A stretch of 64,000 nt of DNA from Hybos culiciformis (GCA_964007475.1 OZ023273.1:2232001-2296000), one strand, 5' to 3'; positions 1-12,990 are shown, counted from the stretch's first letter. Notes: generated by a model not told the origin, from the sequence alone. Numbers and translations are program-made.

Positions 1-2747
1 CAAACATTAAACAAAATAAATTATCATATATATTATAAATTATAAAATAACAGATAGTGTGCAAACCATTATAATGCTTAACTTTATTATAAACCAATAA
101 TCTAATCTAATCTTTATTTAGCTACCTAAATACAAAAGCCCATAACAAAATATTTTTATCTCTGAAGAAAAAAAATTATTTATTAAAACAGTTTAAGTAA
201 ATTAAATAAATTTCTATTCACACTTTTTTAGTGTTTAAATTTCACATTAACAAATTTTCCTAAGGCATTAAAAAGAACTTAAATATCACATAGTTAAAAT
301 TTTCTTGAAATTAAAAGTTAGAAAAATTCAAAACATCACGAAATTATTTCTTTTACATAAATTTAGGCGTAATAATTAGCACCTTCGTTTATACTATGAA
401 ACATAATATATAAATATTTATAATAATTATAATTATTATTACAGGCATTTTATATCTAGTAAAATATTATGGACAGTAGTTACAACAACATCAATATTAT
501 GGAGAAGTTATTATTTATATATTGTTTCTTTTTCTAATAAAAGCAATTGGTTTAGTTTAATAAAAAAATCAACTACTTTGATAATCCTTCTACATTAAAT
601 AAGAATATTTTGAAGAGCAAACATAAAAAAAAACATAAAAATCTCATCAGAATAAAAAATAAAAAACCAGATTCTATACCCTTATAAACAAAATTTATTC
701 TGAATTTTAGTATAGGTTTTTAAGTTAGCTTTTAGGTTAAAATTCTCTGGAGCATACTATTTGACTGAAGCTAGAGTAATTTCAAGGATAAGATATAATG
801 ATTGTTAAAGAAACATAAATCACAATAACGTTTTTAAATTAAAATTTCTTAGAATTACATTTTTTTTTGCATTATCACTAGCATATCTGACGGCTACGCG
901 ATATAACATTGAAAAAAAAAAATTAATTATATAAAAAATATCTGTAACAAATCAAGCTTTGACGGAGGAAAATATATCAGCAAATAATTGAAGCCTTGCA
1001 AAGTACTAAATTATTGATATTTAACAATAATTGCAAGATTTTGAATTCAAGCAAATATTTAAATGTGTTTACTTGTTGGTGATCCTTAATTTAGCTACAC
1101 TTTTTTGTACCGCAATTGCAATAATACTACAGTATAAAAAAAATTCTTCAACTTATATCCGCAAAGACAACAATTTTTTTTAATAAGTTTATGGGCCTAA
1201 TGGTTTCTAAGCTCTGTTAAAAACTTCTGCCCAGATGTATGACTAAAAATTAAATTTAATTTAATAGTTTCGTTGAGTTCCAACAAACGTGTTAATTTAA
1301 TTTCAATCCATTTTTTTCAATCCACTTTCTCCAATCCAAATGTTTATCTTTGATATGTTTTCTAAAACTCCAATCCTTCTTTTGTGTACTTTTTATTCCA
1401 ATGATGAAAAATAAAGTGACAATGCATCTAAAGAACCAACAAGAAACTTTCATTATAAGAATTTATGTCTAGTAGCCATCGGGATTACTAGTAGTCTTAA
1501 AATTAGTAACACTTTCCATCATAATTATTGTCGAATTTAGTTACATCTGTGACTTCTACTACTTTTCCTATTATGTAAGAAAATTTCTTTTTATATTACA
1601 AAATCTATAATGGATTTGAAATTGTTCAAATTATAATACGACTCTTATAATCAATATTAAATAATAATCTTATATATTTATAATATACTTTAATTATTAT
1701 TAATTTATAACGTTAATTTATGCACATTTTATTTTAAAGCTTTTAATTCAATTATAATGTATATTTTGCAATAAATCTAGCAATACAAATTTATTTAAAA
1801 CCCGAAAGCAATTAAATTTAAGAAGAAAATGTTTTATATAATTTTTATGTTCTATCAATATGGTAATTTCGTTACTACCGTAATTAGCTTTCCCATTGTA
1901 ATAAGGTATAACTGAGGTCAAAATACTCTATTATCTAAAAATCAAAAGCAAAAAAATTAAATTCACACATTTTTCAATATAATTAACAAGTAAATGAAAA
2001 AAAAAAAATAATTTTCATAAAAAGTGAAATTGATGAAATTTTGTTTACATTATTAGTAACAGTTGTTATTCATCTAAGTATCTTCAGTTAATATTCCTAT
2101 TATGTCCAAAAATATTGCATCATTTCTTCAGCGAAAGTAAAAATTAGTTAACACGGATATGTTTCCAGCTAAATCTCTAAACTTGAATTAAAGTTTAATG
2201 GTGAATAAATTTTTGCTTCCCTTGCCCCTTCTAATTTATATGGTTTGAGTAATTGAAATAATTTTCTTCAAATCCAAATAAAGCTACAGGATAACTTACC
2301 GTTTCCACGCGACACGATTAAAACCGTATTCTCAGCTCTAAAACTTTTGCAAGTTTAGGCACTTCAGAATATTTTCTTCTTTTTGTAAAAGTAAAAACAA
2401 ATTTTCATCTAACGCTTTTTATGGGAAAAAAATTATTCAAAGATCAAAAAATGATTAGATTTAATTAGCAAAAATAAGATGTTAAAAAACAAATTATAAT
2501 GTATATATTTTAATTAGAGTAGGTATAGGTGCTGAAGTTAGTAATTATTTCCATTATTAACTAAAAATAAAAAAACTTACAGACGAAGAAAATTTGCTGG
2601 AAGGTTTTATTATTATTTTAATGGTATACTATAAGCTTGTACTAATTGCTTCTTTTTTAATATTTTTGTAGTTAAAAGAAGATATTATATAGATAATTTA
2701 TACATTTTTGCTTACATTTGAATTTTACATAAATCGGGACCAGTAGA
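1..2747. other. gene-poor AT-rich intergenic stretch
   Basis: I see no convincing gene here. The DNA is A/T homopolymer-rich with frequent stops in all frames. The only part that stands out is a short, less AT-rich island at about 2290-2345. It is open on both strands and carries a good - strand splice-donor-like sequence (see findings). Confidence 0.6.
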
Positions 2748-3685
2748 CAGCGCCGTAACTAGCTTTTCTAGTGCCCTGTGCAAGATTACATTTTCGAGCC
2801 CTCCCTAACCTAATCCTTATTTTTTTTTTTGGAAAATTAATTAGAAGAAATGAACATAGTTAATAAAATGTAAAGAAATATTTATTTATTATTATATTTT
2901 TTATAAATGTTTATATTTGAATTGCACTTTTCTGGCTTTTATTTCCGCGAATTCGTTTATAACATCGTCATAACTACATAATTTTTTTTACAATGTTATA
3001 TTCAGTAGATATTATTGAAATATTGAATAGCCTCTCTTGTGCTATAGTGGATTTTAAATAATTCTTGATTAATTTTAGCTTGCTAAAACTTCTTTCACAC
3101 GATGCAATAGAAGAGTGAAAAATATTCGCAGAGCAATATTAATGTTTGGATAAGACTCAATTAAGTCAAAGTCATGAACTGCCTGCAAAATTTCAAGTGG
3201 AGTTGCAGTTTTAATATTATGTATAAGCGTCGAGGCTTCAATTTTGAAGCTTTGAATGTTACAGGCGGACTTGTACATATTAATTTTCATCATACTTAGT
3301 GGCTAAATCTGCAGTCGACTTTTTTAGATCAAAAACGCTGGTTGATTCCAAAAACGAACCAAACAGAAAGGAAAAATCGTTGCAGATAGTTGTCAGTTGC
3401 TCATAACGCCAATTTTATTGAGAGTTTCAAAAACATTATAAATCTGCATTTTGACAAATTTTCTGGAGTCATATTACTTACTTCATTTGTTTCCCCATAA
3501 TTTGTCATTTTCCTGCATTAGAAAAATTTTCGGATCACCTATAGGTAAGTGTGAATTATACCCGAGATCCGAATTTTTTTATTTATAAAATTTTTTATTA
3601 TCGATTAATTTTTTTCGTTTACCATTTCCAAGGCCCCCATATCCTGTGCGAGTGCACCTGTTGCACTTGCCTAGTTACGGCACTG
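2748..3685. mobile_element. hAT-type DNA transposon remnant with TIRs and 8-bp target duplication
   Basis: The element starts CAGCGCCGTAACTAG (2748-2762) and ends with the inverted counterpart CTAGTTACGGCACTG (3671-3685), a 15-base terminal inverted repeat with one mismatch. It is flanked by CCAGTAGA (2740-2747) and TCAGTAGA (3686-3693), an 8-bp target duplication with one mismatch. An 8-bp duplication is the hallmark of hAT transposition. At 938 bp it is far too short for an autonomous hAT element. It keeps a decayed 3' part of a transposase on the - strand, so it looks like an internally deleted, non-autonomous copy. Confidence 0.85.
2976..3300 (-). pseudogene. hAT transposase C-terminal (dimerisation region) fragment, frameshifted
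   Basis: Reading the - strand, 2976-3120 encodes the hallmark hAT dimerisation stretch: CERSFSKLKLIKN, then YLKSTIAQERL, and a stop near 2976. Just upstream, 3075-3293 is open in a different frame and contains YPNINIALRIF. In intact relatives that segment runs straight into the CERSFS motif, so a frameshift lies near 3110-3125. The product resembles the C-terminus of the ZMYM1-like (TTF-type) hAT transposases common in insect genomes. The N-terminal catalytic parts are absent. I judge it inactive. Confidence 0.8.
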
Positions 3686-5143
3686 TCAGTAGATATATCT
3701 TTAAGAAAGAATATAATGGTAAAAAGTTAAGTAAGTTCCCAAAGGACATCTTCTTTAAACACAAAAAAAAGCTCAATTAAACAATGTACTTTGGTAATCA
3801 GATCAGACGTCATTGCATTATCTAATATTCTTTTTTTATGATTGGGTTTTAAAATTGCTTCTGATAGTAAGTATTTTTTTTTTGTTCTTTATTATTCTAC
3901 TTGCGCCCTCAATTGATTAAACACACAGCGAAACTACTAGCTTACCCGCTTGGATATATACTAAAGTTATATTGTTCTACAATGTCAATTAATTAAAAAA
4001 TTTAAAGTTCCACATGGTTGGAGGTACATAAAAATATATATATAGTGTTTTATTATATTTTGATAAGTAAATTTATATTGCCCACATTTTATTATTTGTT
4101 TTATATTTTTTAAAAAAAAAACTTGAAATTAAAATCTTCCAAATTAACATTTTTAATATTTAATGTAAACTTAAAAAATCACCATAATTTATGTAAGGTT
4201 TGAAAAATTTAATGAAAGTGTTTTTTTTTTTTTTATTAATAAATAAAATTGAAAAAAATTAAATTAAAATTTTCACCAAGTAGTAATTATTGTTATAACT
4301 ACAACTAATTAAATTTCTTTATAATTGCATTAAATTTTTTTTTTTTATTATTTGTTACATTATTTTTTGGTGTTTTCACTTTAACTCTATACCTATTTTT
4401 AATATATATTTTTGGAATAAATACATATATATATATAGAGTAATTTAAATTAACAAAATTTTTATAAAGCTTTATAAATTCTCATCAAATTTTATATATT
4501 ATCATAAAATTTAGTTCTTTGTTGAATAAAAATATTGCAGAAACATATAATAAAGCTAATCCCCAGAGTTACTACAAAAATAATATACAAATTCAAGTTA
4601 TCTAGAGAAGTAATATTTATATTAAAAAAAAGTTCTAATAAATATATAATATATTCTTTTATGTAACGTTTCTGTGAATTCATTTTTTTTTTTTAGATTT
4701 TATTTCAATTTTGAAAATGTCTCTGACTCTAACCTATTTTATCTACTTACATGTAAAATACATAATATGTAAATATTTTCGTAAGTTTTTATATTTTCAA
4801 AACATGAAATTTTTAAGCTTTAAAATAGTACAGAAAATTTTCCCATATTTCCCATATTATTTATTTTTGTGTCATTTTATTTCGGTGAAATTTGTTTGCC
4901 GTCACATTGAACTGACGAGTAATTTTTTATTCATTTTGTTGATATTAATTTTAAGAATGAAAAATTATTCATTGACAAAATAAAAATTTTTTATTTATTT
5001 ACATTTGGTGGGATTTTTTAATGGTGATATAGCTATATATACTACTACTTGAGCTGCGAACTTTAAATAATGGTTTTTTTTTTTAAGAGAGTGACTTTTA
5101 AATAAATAAATAAAGTATGTAAGATTGTAAGTACATATATAAA

Positions 5144-5374
5144 ATGAGTGTTTTTAAAGGCAGGTGTAAATATGACGATGACGGAATTGACTTTCAGGCA
5201 AAAATGGACCCCATTCGACTCAAAAATTGTCTCTTGTATCTGGAGAGTCTAAAGTTTCAAAATTCAGAATGTGATAGCTCCTATATGTGTGAAAATTTAG
5301 GAAAAAACCATCTTATAAGAAGAAAATATTCATTAATTTACTTATATTATATTATAATTATATATATTTTATAA
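5144..5374 (+). CDS. short coding-like ORF, unknown (possible exon or TE relic)
   Basis: A 76-codon reading frame whose first two thirds (to about 5310) have a mixed amino-acid composition, unlike the Phe/Ile/Lys/Asn translations of the surrounding AT-rich DNA. It includes MDPIRLKNCLLYLESLK and four cysteines. The last third drifts into low-complexity Ile/Tyr, so the true end may be a splice junction or a break. A TTTCAG at about 5193-5198 could be an acceptor. I do not recognise the family. It could be a remnant of a mobile element or an exon of an unseen gene. No signal peptide is evident. Confidence 0.2.
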   Translation: MSVFKGRCKYDDDGIDFQAKMDPIRLKNCLLYLESLKFQNSECDSSYMCENLGKNHLIRRKYSLIYLYYIIIIYIL

Positions 5375-6577
5375 AAGGACGATAAAATACCCAACAGTAA
5401 ATTTTGAATAATAAAAAATAAAACTGTTTTTGAAAAATACAATTTATTACTTTAAAATTAAAATTTTAAAAAACTAAAATTTAAGGAAGAATTAGTGTCA
5501 ACGAGTAAATTAATACAAGGTTCTATAATAAGTAGATTTTTAAATATTTTTTACTTTTTTACGCAAATATTTTTAATATTTTCGGAATTTTCAGTTTTAA
5601 AATTTAAATTTTTTTTGTTTTCCTTAGTTCATTTAGGCATATTTTAGGTATGGACATTAATTCCTGGATCTGCTCAAGTTCCGGGATTTTCACTTCCGTT
5701 TCCTGTTTAATTCTATTTACGATTATATTAATTAATAATATATTATTATAAATCTAGTAATTATTATTATATATATTTTTTACTTTTTAATGAAAACTTT
5801 AATTTATATAACTTCATGGTTTAATTTAAATTACAAATTAAAAATTTTTCTTAAATAAATTTAGTATGAACTTTGAGCTGTCATTGTTTAGATTCCCAGT
5901 ATTTTAAAATATGTTCGCTGAAAAATCAAACTCCTTTAGCATTTTCTATGCGTATTCGGTAGAGACTAAAAATTTTACCACTCGTATTTTATATGTGGAT
6001 TAATAAACAGATGTATAATGTTATAATATATCTACAACACAAGTATACAGTATTTTCTCAAATTGTACATAAGTCACATTTTGTGTGCTTGATTTATCTC
6101 CTGTATCAATTGAAGTATGCCTTACTTTCATTATTTTTATTAACAATTAACATTTAAAAAATAATAATTAATACAAAACGAGAATGATTCTTTCTAACAA
6201 AACACCGATTGGTCATTAGCGATTTTAGTTTTAAGTTTTATTTTTATAATGATTGTTCGGAAGATAAAATGATTTCGTTGCTAACACAAGAGATTATAAA
6301 AAGGAATTGTACTAGAGGAGATATCGATGTCCAAAAAAAATTGATTTTAGTAGTGAGATAAATATTTTATAATCCCATTGATTTTAGAAGAAAAATTAAG
6401 TTCTAAGAAACTTCTATTTAAACTTTTGATGTTAGAAAAAAATTTGTAAATTTAAGTTCAAAGACAACTTTTTCAGACGAAAATTAAAAAACAAATGTAT
6501 AAAATTAAAACTATTAGACACAATTATGTGATTTACATACCACATGCATATTTATATATGTATTTATAAGGACATCA

Positions 6578-7005
6578 CCCAATAGGAACTGGAAGCATGA
6601 AAACATCAATGACGTCCTTAAGACAAAGTTGCTGCGGGTGACGGCTTTCTTACTCCCAAATCTCGATGACATTCCCATATATATGGCCGCCTAATTCATT
6701 GATGACTTTGTTGCTTACAAAGTCATCGGTAAAAGGAACAGGTGGAATATATCAAAATGAAACGCTTCCATATTTATATTCAATTTCATCATGCCTTTTT
6801 TCAAATAAACAGTTATTTTGGCATAGAATTCCGAATACTTTTTTTTGTTGATGACAACTTCGTATACATTGTCATCGAGAAAGGAATCAAGTACCTATTT
6901 TCCAATTTCTATAAAATGAATTTGTCCCTAATGAAATTTTCAAAGGATGAAAGTCGATGATTTCATTAATGACTTTTGTCATTACTTCTCTAAGTTCCTA
7001 TTGGG
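6578..7005. mobile_element. possible MITE-like element with 13-bp terminal inverted repeats and internal hairpins
   Basis: CCCAATAGGAACT at 6578-6590 is exactly inverted at 6993-7005. Inside are three strong hairpins built on a GATGAC/GTCATC theme: 6701-6711 with 6717-6727 (11-bp stem, 5-nt loop), 6850-6857 with 6869-6876 (8 bp), and 6967-6973 with 6978-6984 (7 bp, 4-nt loop). It has no coding capacity of its own. I could not see a clear target duplication, so transposon status is inferred from the inverted repeats alone. Confidence 0.4.
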
Positions 7006-10000
7006 CAATATATATTTATTTTTGTATATGTTCTATAAATATTTTTTAGATATTTTTACATTAATATGCTTGTAAATATATCAAATATTTACAAAAATAT
7101 TTAGACATTTATTTTAAAATGTCTAAAATATTATTATATAACCTATTTACATTTATTTAGATATATTAATAAACTTTATATAAATTTTATGTAAATAGAT
7201 TTATTTATTTATAATGTAATATATTTTTTTCTTTATATATTCTATATTTTCTATTTTGGTATATTTAATTTTCAAAAAAAAAATTAAAGTTTGTTCAAAG
7301 CAAACATTTTTCTATATCCTCTAATTTTGAAATAAGTTTTGAAAAAAAAGTTGGTAATGAATTTTCAAAAATACATGAAAATCATAATTTTGTAAAAATA
7401 AAAAAGGATGAACAAAAAAAAAAATTAGATACGAGTACCTATAGAAATACGGAAAGAAGTGTACGAAATTTATTTTTTATTTTTTTTAAGTAAAAAAAAT
7501 TAGAATCAAAAAATAAAGCAAAGTTTGTTTAGGAATCAAAAACAAATGCCTCCGGTCTTTCAAACCCAAAAATCCAACGTTAGAGTCTCAATACATAAAT
7601 CTAATTAGTCTTCTTATTTTTTTGTTTGATTCCAATTTCTAAGACTGCCGAAGACTTATTATATTTTCTTCCACAGACCGAATTATTCTTACTATATTAT
7701 CCATTGAATAATGGTGTCTGGAATTTCAGTTTATACTACGAATTATTAGAATTTAATTACTCAAAGGAAATATTTAGAAAAGCTATATCCATTAAATTTC
7801 TGAATAATTCAGTTAATTTGATTATCTGCAGATGTTAATTATTATATTCTATGTGTACATAGATGTATCTGGAAGTAAATAAATAATTTTCTTATAGAAC
7901 TCCAACAGCTCTGGCTTTATTTTGAAATAAAAACGAATTTTTATTATTTTAATTGTACAATGTATATTATTATATCGTTCAATAACCATTCATACAAAAA
8001 AATTTACCATTAATTCATTTAAATTTTCATATTTTTTTTTTTTCTTCAAATAAACTATATTATTATCTCTTTTCTATCATAAAAAAAATATAAAAAAAAA
8101 AAAAAAAACCCTTTATTTTTTTATTTAATTTTATTAATATCTATACTGCTTCCGGATCCTTTGTCTGTGAGTGAAATTTTTAATGATTATTGCAGTGAAC
8201 AACCTTATTGAAAATAAACAGAATTGCATTTTTAAACACTTTCTCGCACATTAAATTTTTAAAAATTTTTCTTTATCAGAATGATTGAATTAAACTTTCT
8301 GTTTTTCTAAATGAGTTATATTACTGTTGTAAAAAAAATGAAATAATATTTATATATATATAGATATGTTGAGTTAAAACCTGTTGATTTTTTTGAAAAT
8401 AAAAATGTTTTCACAAAGGTACGTTTTACCTTTTACTTCAATATCAGTTTTTTTTTTTTCATAAATAATAAATATAATGTATAATGTACATTATATGCAA
8501 GTATGTATATATGTATAACTATGAAAAAAAAAACGGGATGGCTTACCTGTCTTAAAATTTTATTTTCATTTATTATATATACATATATACGTATAATAAT
8601 AAAGGATTTTAAAAAGTGAAAAGGAATGCCTCTCTTTGACTTCAACATATATTATTTAAATATTTTTGGGGATTTTTAAAGTTTCCACAAAATTTAATTT
8701 CTTCAATAAATTATAATTTATGTTTAATGCTATAATATTTGTACATACATATATGATATAAAGTACAGTTTTATGAATATTCAACGTAAAAATTAAGATT
8801 TTTATATGAATCGGAATAATTGTACATAGTATAATATGGCGAAAATGAAAAATAAGCTTCATATTCACTGAGTGGATTTCTGAGTTAAGAAATTATAGTG
8901 ATAGTGTATTTTAAAAAAAACCCTTTTTTCTGCAGTTTTTGACTTTGCCAAAATAATTATTCAATTTTTCAACTTAATTCGCCTCAACATATAATATGTT
9001 ATTTTGTTAACAGAAATCTGTATATACTACTTCAATACTGCTATACTTCAATATTATTATAACTGACCTTAATGTTCGTAATTTCCTAACTAATTTAAGC
9101 TTACATATTGTCAATTCTTAAATATTTAATATTTAAAAAGTGTAAATAATTTCAATAGAATTTTTGAAAGAAAAAGAATGTCAGTTAACACAAAAAAAAC
9201 AAAAAAAAAACAAATATCTATTGTTTTTTTTTTAATTTTAGAGAAATAGTTTTAAAAGCATATTAAATATATTTTTCGTAATATTTACATTTTAAATGCA
9301 AAAAAAAAAAACAACATTTGTAAACAAACTTTAAAATTGCGGTTACAAATTTATGAAATGTATATTTATTATAATGAACGTATAAAGTAGTCATAAAAAG
9401 TGGTTAACTTGACAAAAAAAAAAAAATTGAAAAAAAAGAAATAAACATTTATACAGCGTTCACTTCATTTTTTTTTTTTTTTTAATTTCACTTCATAAGA
9501 AATTTTAATTTGTAAATTACATTAACGGCATTTTAGCAACTCATCGTTCATAATATACTAAGACCACTTGTTAAACTTTAGGTATATTTATATTAATTCG
9601 AAATGAATGTATTAACGCCTATAAAATAAAATATATATTTTCAATTTGAAAAAAAATAAAATAAAAAATAAAAAAATCAATTAAAAGAAAATTCAATGAT
9701 GTTATATAGAAATTAATGTTATGTGAAAATTTTTTTTCATATCTGCATTGAATGTAAAATATAACTTTTCCCAAAATAAATATATAGTTTATGTATAAAA
9801 TGAATGAATGAAAATAACTCGAATGCGATAGAGAAAATGTTTGCCGCTTTAAAGATTGACTACACATTAAGTTTATAATTTTTTCATATTAATTAGGCGA
9901 AAAAAGATTCTGCAGACGATCTGCGGTGCATTATGTAAAAAATATTCCCTGCAAAAAACAAAAAAACGCAAGCAAAAGCCTTCAAAAAAATGTCAAACTT

Positions 10001-10418
10001 AAAACATTTCATATTTTTTTTATGTAAAAAACTTGTATGTGAACTAAACATTGAAAGAAAAAGTCACATGTGTTTATTTCCATGAACTTGATTCAAATGT
10101 TTTTTTTTTAAAGCTTTTCATCAAACAAAAGAAAACAAAAAATACATTAAATTTACCAAGGCATGAAAAATAATAATATTAATATTATAAATTTGATATA
10201 AACTCCAAAAATATTATGTGAGACTATAATGAGAAAACTGTAATAAACTTTAGATATGCACATTATATTCCCTGAAATCAATTTATATTCCTGAAAAAAG
10301 ATTATATATTTTACTTAGTTTTAATAAAAATTTAAATTCAACTAAGTCTGCATTTGGACACCCCAAAACCATAATGAATATACATATACATATAACAGAT
10401 ATGCAAAATCATTATTAT

Positions 10419-10556
10419 TTGGGCAATTATTTCATTGATGACGGGACGTTTACAAACTTCTTTTATCACTATATTTTAACATGCCATTCATAATAATAGA
10501 CTAGGAATATTTGCTTTAGATAGATCTGGGCAAACACTAACTACATAATTGCCCAA
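10419..10556. mobile_element. short MITE-like element (12-bp TIRs)
   Basis: TTGGGCAATTAT at 10419-10430 is perfectly inverted as ATAATTGCCCAA at 10545-10556, bounding 138 bp of non-coding DNA. The GGGCAAT core also occurs at the right edge of the 6578-7005 element, and both carry TTCATTGATGAC or a close variant, so they may be related. No clear target duplication was seen. Confidence 0.35.
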
Positions 10557-12000
10557 TCAAAGATAAACGTAATATTATTATAGTTAAGTTGAAAAATACA
10601 AAAAAAGTGTGCTGATTATGACACTTTCATTTTCATAATTAATTTAATTGAATAAATAGTGTAAGATTTACACCGAATTTGTGAACCAAAAAATTTGTAA
10701 AAATCTGTAAAACTATATTTTCATATTTCATTATTTTATCGTGGTTTTCCATTGTTGATAATTTTTGATGATGTGAAAAAAAAATTTTCATTCATTAAAA
10801 TTTTTTAATTTGATTAATTAATATTTCTGGTGGTTAATAACATAATTATTAATAAAAAATGCATTTTTAATAAGAAAAATAATTAATCGAAATTTTAGCA
10901 TAATAATTCGTTATAAAATGCAAAAAAAAATCCTTCCGTGACATAATTAACACTTTTATCGAACGGATGTGGATGATAAATCTTTTTTTGATTAAAATAC
11001 TATGATTATATAATAAAAAAATTAAAAAATTAAAGAAACTTGTAACTATGTTTTATATTTCTCTAACATTTTTCGAGTATGTAATTATCTTTCATATTTC
11101 ACTTTCCAATAAGTTTATCGTTCTATAAATTGCATCAACTACAACATTTTGACAACATTTAATTTACATATTTGAATTATTAATTAGAAAATGTAATGAA
11201 CATATTTAAAACTATACATTCATGTTCAAATAATTATCTTTGTAACTTTATCAGTATTAATATTTCTATCAGATTTGTCTTTTACTTGATGTTTAACTTA
11301 CCTAACCCCTTTAATAATTAAAAATCTCGATAATTCCCAAAAATATAAATTTTCCATAGACAATTTATCAAGAAAATTAATAAATGGTGTTTAAATAAAA
11401 ATATAATTTAAAATAAATATGAATCTCTCTTGTGCTCCTCACCTTTGAAATTGAAACTAAGTACAAGATCATAATTTTTTCTGTTAATAATAATAATATT
11501 AAAAAGGTGTTTTTCACAACAAAAAAAAAAAAAAACAAAAATCATATAAAATAAAAAATATGGAAAATGCAAGAAAACTGGAGTTCATTTCAAAAGAGAT
11601 TAAAACCTCTCTGTTTTTTTTTTTTTTTTTATTTTGTTTTTTACCAGTAAGCACAATCCAAAATAATATAAAAATTCAACTATATTTCATCTCACTATAC
11701 TTTCGGCGCATTATCATATGAAAAAATAAAAAAAAATAAAAAAAAAACATAATAAAAGAAAGCAGTGTTAAAACTTTCTTGGCCTTTGCTGATTTTATGC
11801 TTGTATAAGTGAAAAATTAACTGGTGGGGCCTTGCAAATATACATTTTACTTTACCATCTATAAATTCAATGTACATTTGGAAAATTGTACCATATCATC
11901 CTTGCACGTCTAATAGGCGACATTTTTAAAATAAAAAGAAAGTAAAACAAAAAAAAATTTAAAAATTAAATAAAAAAGTGTAGATTTTAGAAGTCACATA

Positions 12001-12020
12001 ATTATTATTATTATTATTAT
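12001..12020. repeat. (ATT)n microsatellite
   Basis: Uninterrupted ATT repeats about 130 bp upstream of the first Osiris start codon. Confidence 0.9.
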
Positions 12021-12147
12021 TTTGTTTTTTAAATAAAAAGTAGTAATTTTAGAAAAAAAATAAAATAAAATAATAAAATAAAAAAAGTGAAATTTTGGTG
12101 TGTTCTTTAATAAATTTAAAAATTTTTTTTAATAAAATCTCGAAAAG

Positions 12148-12990
12148 ATGCGCAAAATAATTGGGGTATTTTTTTTAATAACAATTGCAACAGCATTACC
12201 CACCGAAGAGTCACGAGGTAATGCACGAAATGCTATAACCGGTGACACAGATATTATGGATAGTATTTATACAGATTGCTTACGCAAAGATTCAGTATCT
12301 TGTGTTAAATATAAGATTTTCAATTTTATGGATAAAGTATTAGGCGCTCGCAATGAATTCGCCTTAACCGAGGGCGTTACAGTTGTTAAAAATGAAATTG
12401 TTCCGGCAGACGGCGGTGCTCCGAGAGCTATTAATGCAGATGAACCAGTCGAAACTTTACTAATTAATCGTTTAACAAATTTTATGCAAACTCATACAAT
12501 TAAAGTTGAATTAAATGGTGCCGATATTGTACAAGCTATTTCATCGACAGGACGAGCTCTAGAAGATGTATCCGATAGTTTGTTCGGTGATGAAAGTAAT
12601 GCCGAAGAATCTCGTGGTAAAAAAAAAAAAGCTGCTAAAATATTGGGTCCAATTATGGCTTTGATTGCATTAAAAGCTGCCGCATTATTACCATTACTAT
12701 TAGGTGCAATCGCCTTAATTGCTGGCAAAGCATTATTAATTGGTAAAATTGCATTAGTACTGTCTGCAATTATTGGCTTAAAGAAATTACTTAGTCAAGA
12801 GAAACATGTTACCTATGAGGTAGTTGCACATCCACATCATTCTGCCAGTCACTCAACAAGTCACGATTCATATGGGGTCGGTGGTGGTGATGCTGTCGGC
12901 GGCAGTTATGGCAGCAGTGGGCATGGCGGTTGGGGACGAGCTCTTGATGCACAAGATTTAGCTTATCAACACCAAAAACCAACAGTATAA
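12148..12990 (+). CDS. Osiris family protein (DUF1676), intronless
   Basis: A 280-residue protein in one uninterrupted exon. The first ATG is chosen because it opens directly into a signal peptide (residues 1 to about 16, MRKIIGVFFLITIATA). The Osiris two-cysteine region follows (C44 and C52, with CLRKDSVSC), then the LTEGVTVVK strand. Later come a basic stretch (SRGKKKK, about 155-161) and a long Ala/Leu/Ile hydrophobic segment (about 163-205) ending in IIGLKKLL. A VTYEVV motif and a His/Ser/Gly-rich tail close the protein, which ends near DAQDLAYQHQKP. Length and order fit the family. Family members are insect-specific, expressed in cuticle-forming epithelia and linked to secretory or endosomal trafficking. 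That role is inferred here. The tail resembles the Osi6-Osi9 group in style, but I cannot assign a number. It lacks introns, unlike the other four copies. Confidence 0.93.
   Translation: MRKIIGVFFLITIATALPTEESRGNARNAITGDTDIMDSIYTDCLRKDSVSCVKYKIFNFMDKVLGARNEFALTEGVTVVKNEIVPADGGAPRAINADEPVETLLINRLTNFMQTHTIKVELNGADIVQAISSTGRALEDVSDSLFGDESNAEESRGKKKKAAKILGPIMALIALKAAALLPLLLGAIALIAGKALLIGKIALVLSAIIGLKKLLSQEKHVTYEVVAHPHHSASHSTSHDSYGVGGGDAVGGSYGSSGHGGWGRALDAQDLAYQHQKPTV

Larger units (their letters stand above)
3694..12147. other. gene-poor intergenic stretch upstream of the first Osiris gene
   Basis: Mostly A/T homopolymers and short repeats with no multi-exon gene that I can support. It contains the two inverted-repeat elements annotated separately (6578-7005 and 10419-10556), one short coding-like reading frame (5144-5374) and an (ATT)n run just before the first Osiris gene. 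Confidence 0.55.

Noticed and set aside
12492..12728. Open frame opposite the intronless Osiris gene
   Set aside because: It is a shadow of the Ala/Leu codons on the + strand, with no start context of its own and no known motif.
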